DNA from: Negativicoccus succinicivorans
Lineage (GTDB): Bacteria; Bacillota; Negativicutes; Veillonellales; Negativicoccaceae
Length of the DNA: 12,137 nt
Reading direction: 5' to 3'
Assembly: GCF_018373335.1 (NCBI RefSeq)
Contig: NZ_JAHAHH010000040.1
Location: 1 to 12,137 of the forward strand
The notes under the pieces are model-generated. The model was not told where the DNA came from. It made no database searches and saw only the letters and a list, made by a program, of their open reading frames with translations. Position numbers and translations under genes: made by a program. Below, in pieces: positions 11,665 through 12,137 of the stretch. Position 1 is the stretch's first letter. Each line of letters starts with the position of its first letter.

Positions 11665-12137
11665 AACCGATCACCTCACTTTCAATGGGACACGTGCGCA
11701 GCCACGCCAAGGCGGCCTGCATTTGATCCTCATTGCCGCCCAGCGTCACAATCAGTCGACCGAATGAGGTGTCCTGAATGTAATCGATGGTAGCGTAGAG
11801 GATGCTGACTTCGAGATCGAAACGACGAATCAATGTCGCCAACAACGGCTCATCGGTAACGTCGCCGATAAAGGATAACCGAACCAGTAAATCGGCATCG
11901 GAAATCGGTGTCTGGGAAACATGCAGATGTTTTAAACTTTCCGGAATATCATTGCTTAAAATCGAGCCGACAAATTCACGCGTGGTCGCCGTCTGCGGCG
12001 CGGTGAAAAGATCCGCCGCGCTGCCCTGCTCGATGATGCGACCGTTTTCAATGACGGCGACGTGGTTGCAAATTTCTTTAATGACCTGCATCTCGTGTGT
12101 GATCAAAACGATGGTCAGCCCCAACTGGCGATTAATG
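11645..12137 (-). CDS. metN: Methionine ABC transporter ATPase (C-terminal part)
   Basis: Only the last ~164 residues are in the window; the gene runs off the right edge, so Walker A, the Q-loop and LSGGQ are not visible. The frame is open to the edge (INRQLGLTIVLITHEM), and the TTG at 12124 is internal. What is visible is the end of the nucleotide-binding domain with the switch histidine in THEMQV, then VAVIENGRIIEQG. The C-terminal NIL domain (PF09383, from ~DADLLVRLSFIG to the end) binds methionine in MetN and causes trans-inhibition of transport. The protein powers MetI-mediated uptake. Any SAM or T-box leader for the operon would be beyond the window. Confidence 0.94.
   Translation of the reverse strand, partial: INRQLGLTIVLITHEMQVIKEICNHVAVIENGRIIEQGSAADLFTAPQTATTREFVGSILSNDIPESLKHLHVSQTPISDADLLVRLSFIGDVTDEPLLATLIRRFDLEVSILYATIDYIQDTSFGRLIVTLGGNEDQMQAALAWLRTCPIESEVIGYVPANR

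Noticed and set aside
1..12137. tRNA, rRNA, CRISPR array, insertion sequence or phage genes
   Set aside because: No cloverleaf, repeat-spacer array, transposase or phage protein could be seen in any frame; all larger frames belong to housekeeping families or are their shadows.

Overview
The window looks like ordinary chromosomal DNA of a Firmicutes/Bacillota-type bacterium of middling G+C. The best guess is a Negativicutes (Veillonella/Selenomonas-like) or clostridial relative. The reasons are a CcpN-like HTH+CBS regulator next to a PpsR/YqfL-type kinase, a YceD-rpmF pair, strong GGAGG ribosome binding sites, TTGACA/TATAAT promoters and many short U-tailed terminators. The genus cannot be fixed from the sequence alone. 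I see no mobile element, phage, CRISPR, tRNA or rRNA, and no gene-free stretch longer than 300 bases.

Layout, left to right: (1) the 3' part of a TPM-domain membrane protein with a glycine-rich tail, then a terminator; (2) a yceD (DUF177)-rpmF operon behind two tandem promoters, ending in a bidirectional terminator; (3) a small TPR lipoprotein on the minus strand, divergent from nhaA across an AT-rich spacer; (4) nhaA (Na+/H+ antiporter) and tyrS (tyrosyl-tRNA synthetase) on the plus strand; (5) a PEP-metabolism block: ppsA (PEP synthase) with its own promoter and a perfect inverted repeat over the -10 region, then a ccpN-like repressor, ppsR (PEP synthase regulatory kinase/phosphorylase) and dgt (dGTPase) in a tight operon; (6) two back-to-back terminators; (7) on the minus strand, the methionine ABC transporter metN (partial)-metI-metQ, followed by rpmB (ribosomal protein L28) with its own promoter.

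The most coherent story is the PEP synthase block. The catalytic gene, a probable transcriptional repressor and a probable post-translational switch lie together. The ppsA promoter carries a symmetric element (TATACTATA, 15 bp, TATAGTATA) that partly resembles the CcpN consensus as I remember it. This suggests a two-layer local circuit controlling the pyruvate-to-PEP step. The ccpN-ppsR-dgt order also looks like a piece of the Firmicutes glyS-ccpN-yqfL-(dgt)-dnaG-rpoD neighbourhood that has lost both flanks here.

Nothing else looks like a wholly undescribed system. The remaining observations concern start-site choice, small DNA repeats and terminator architecture.
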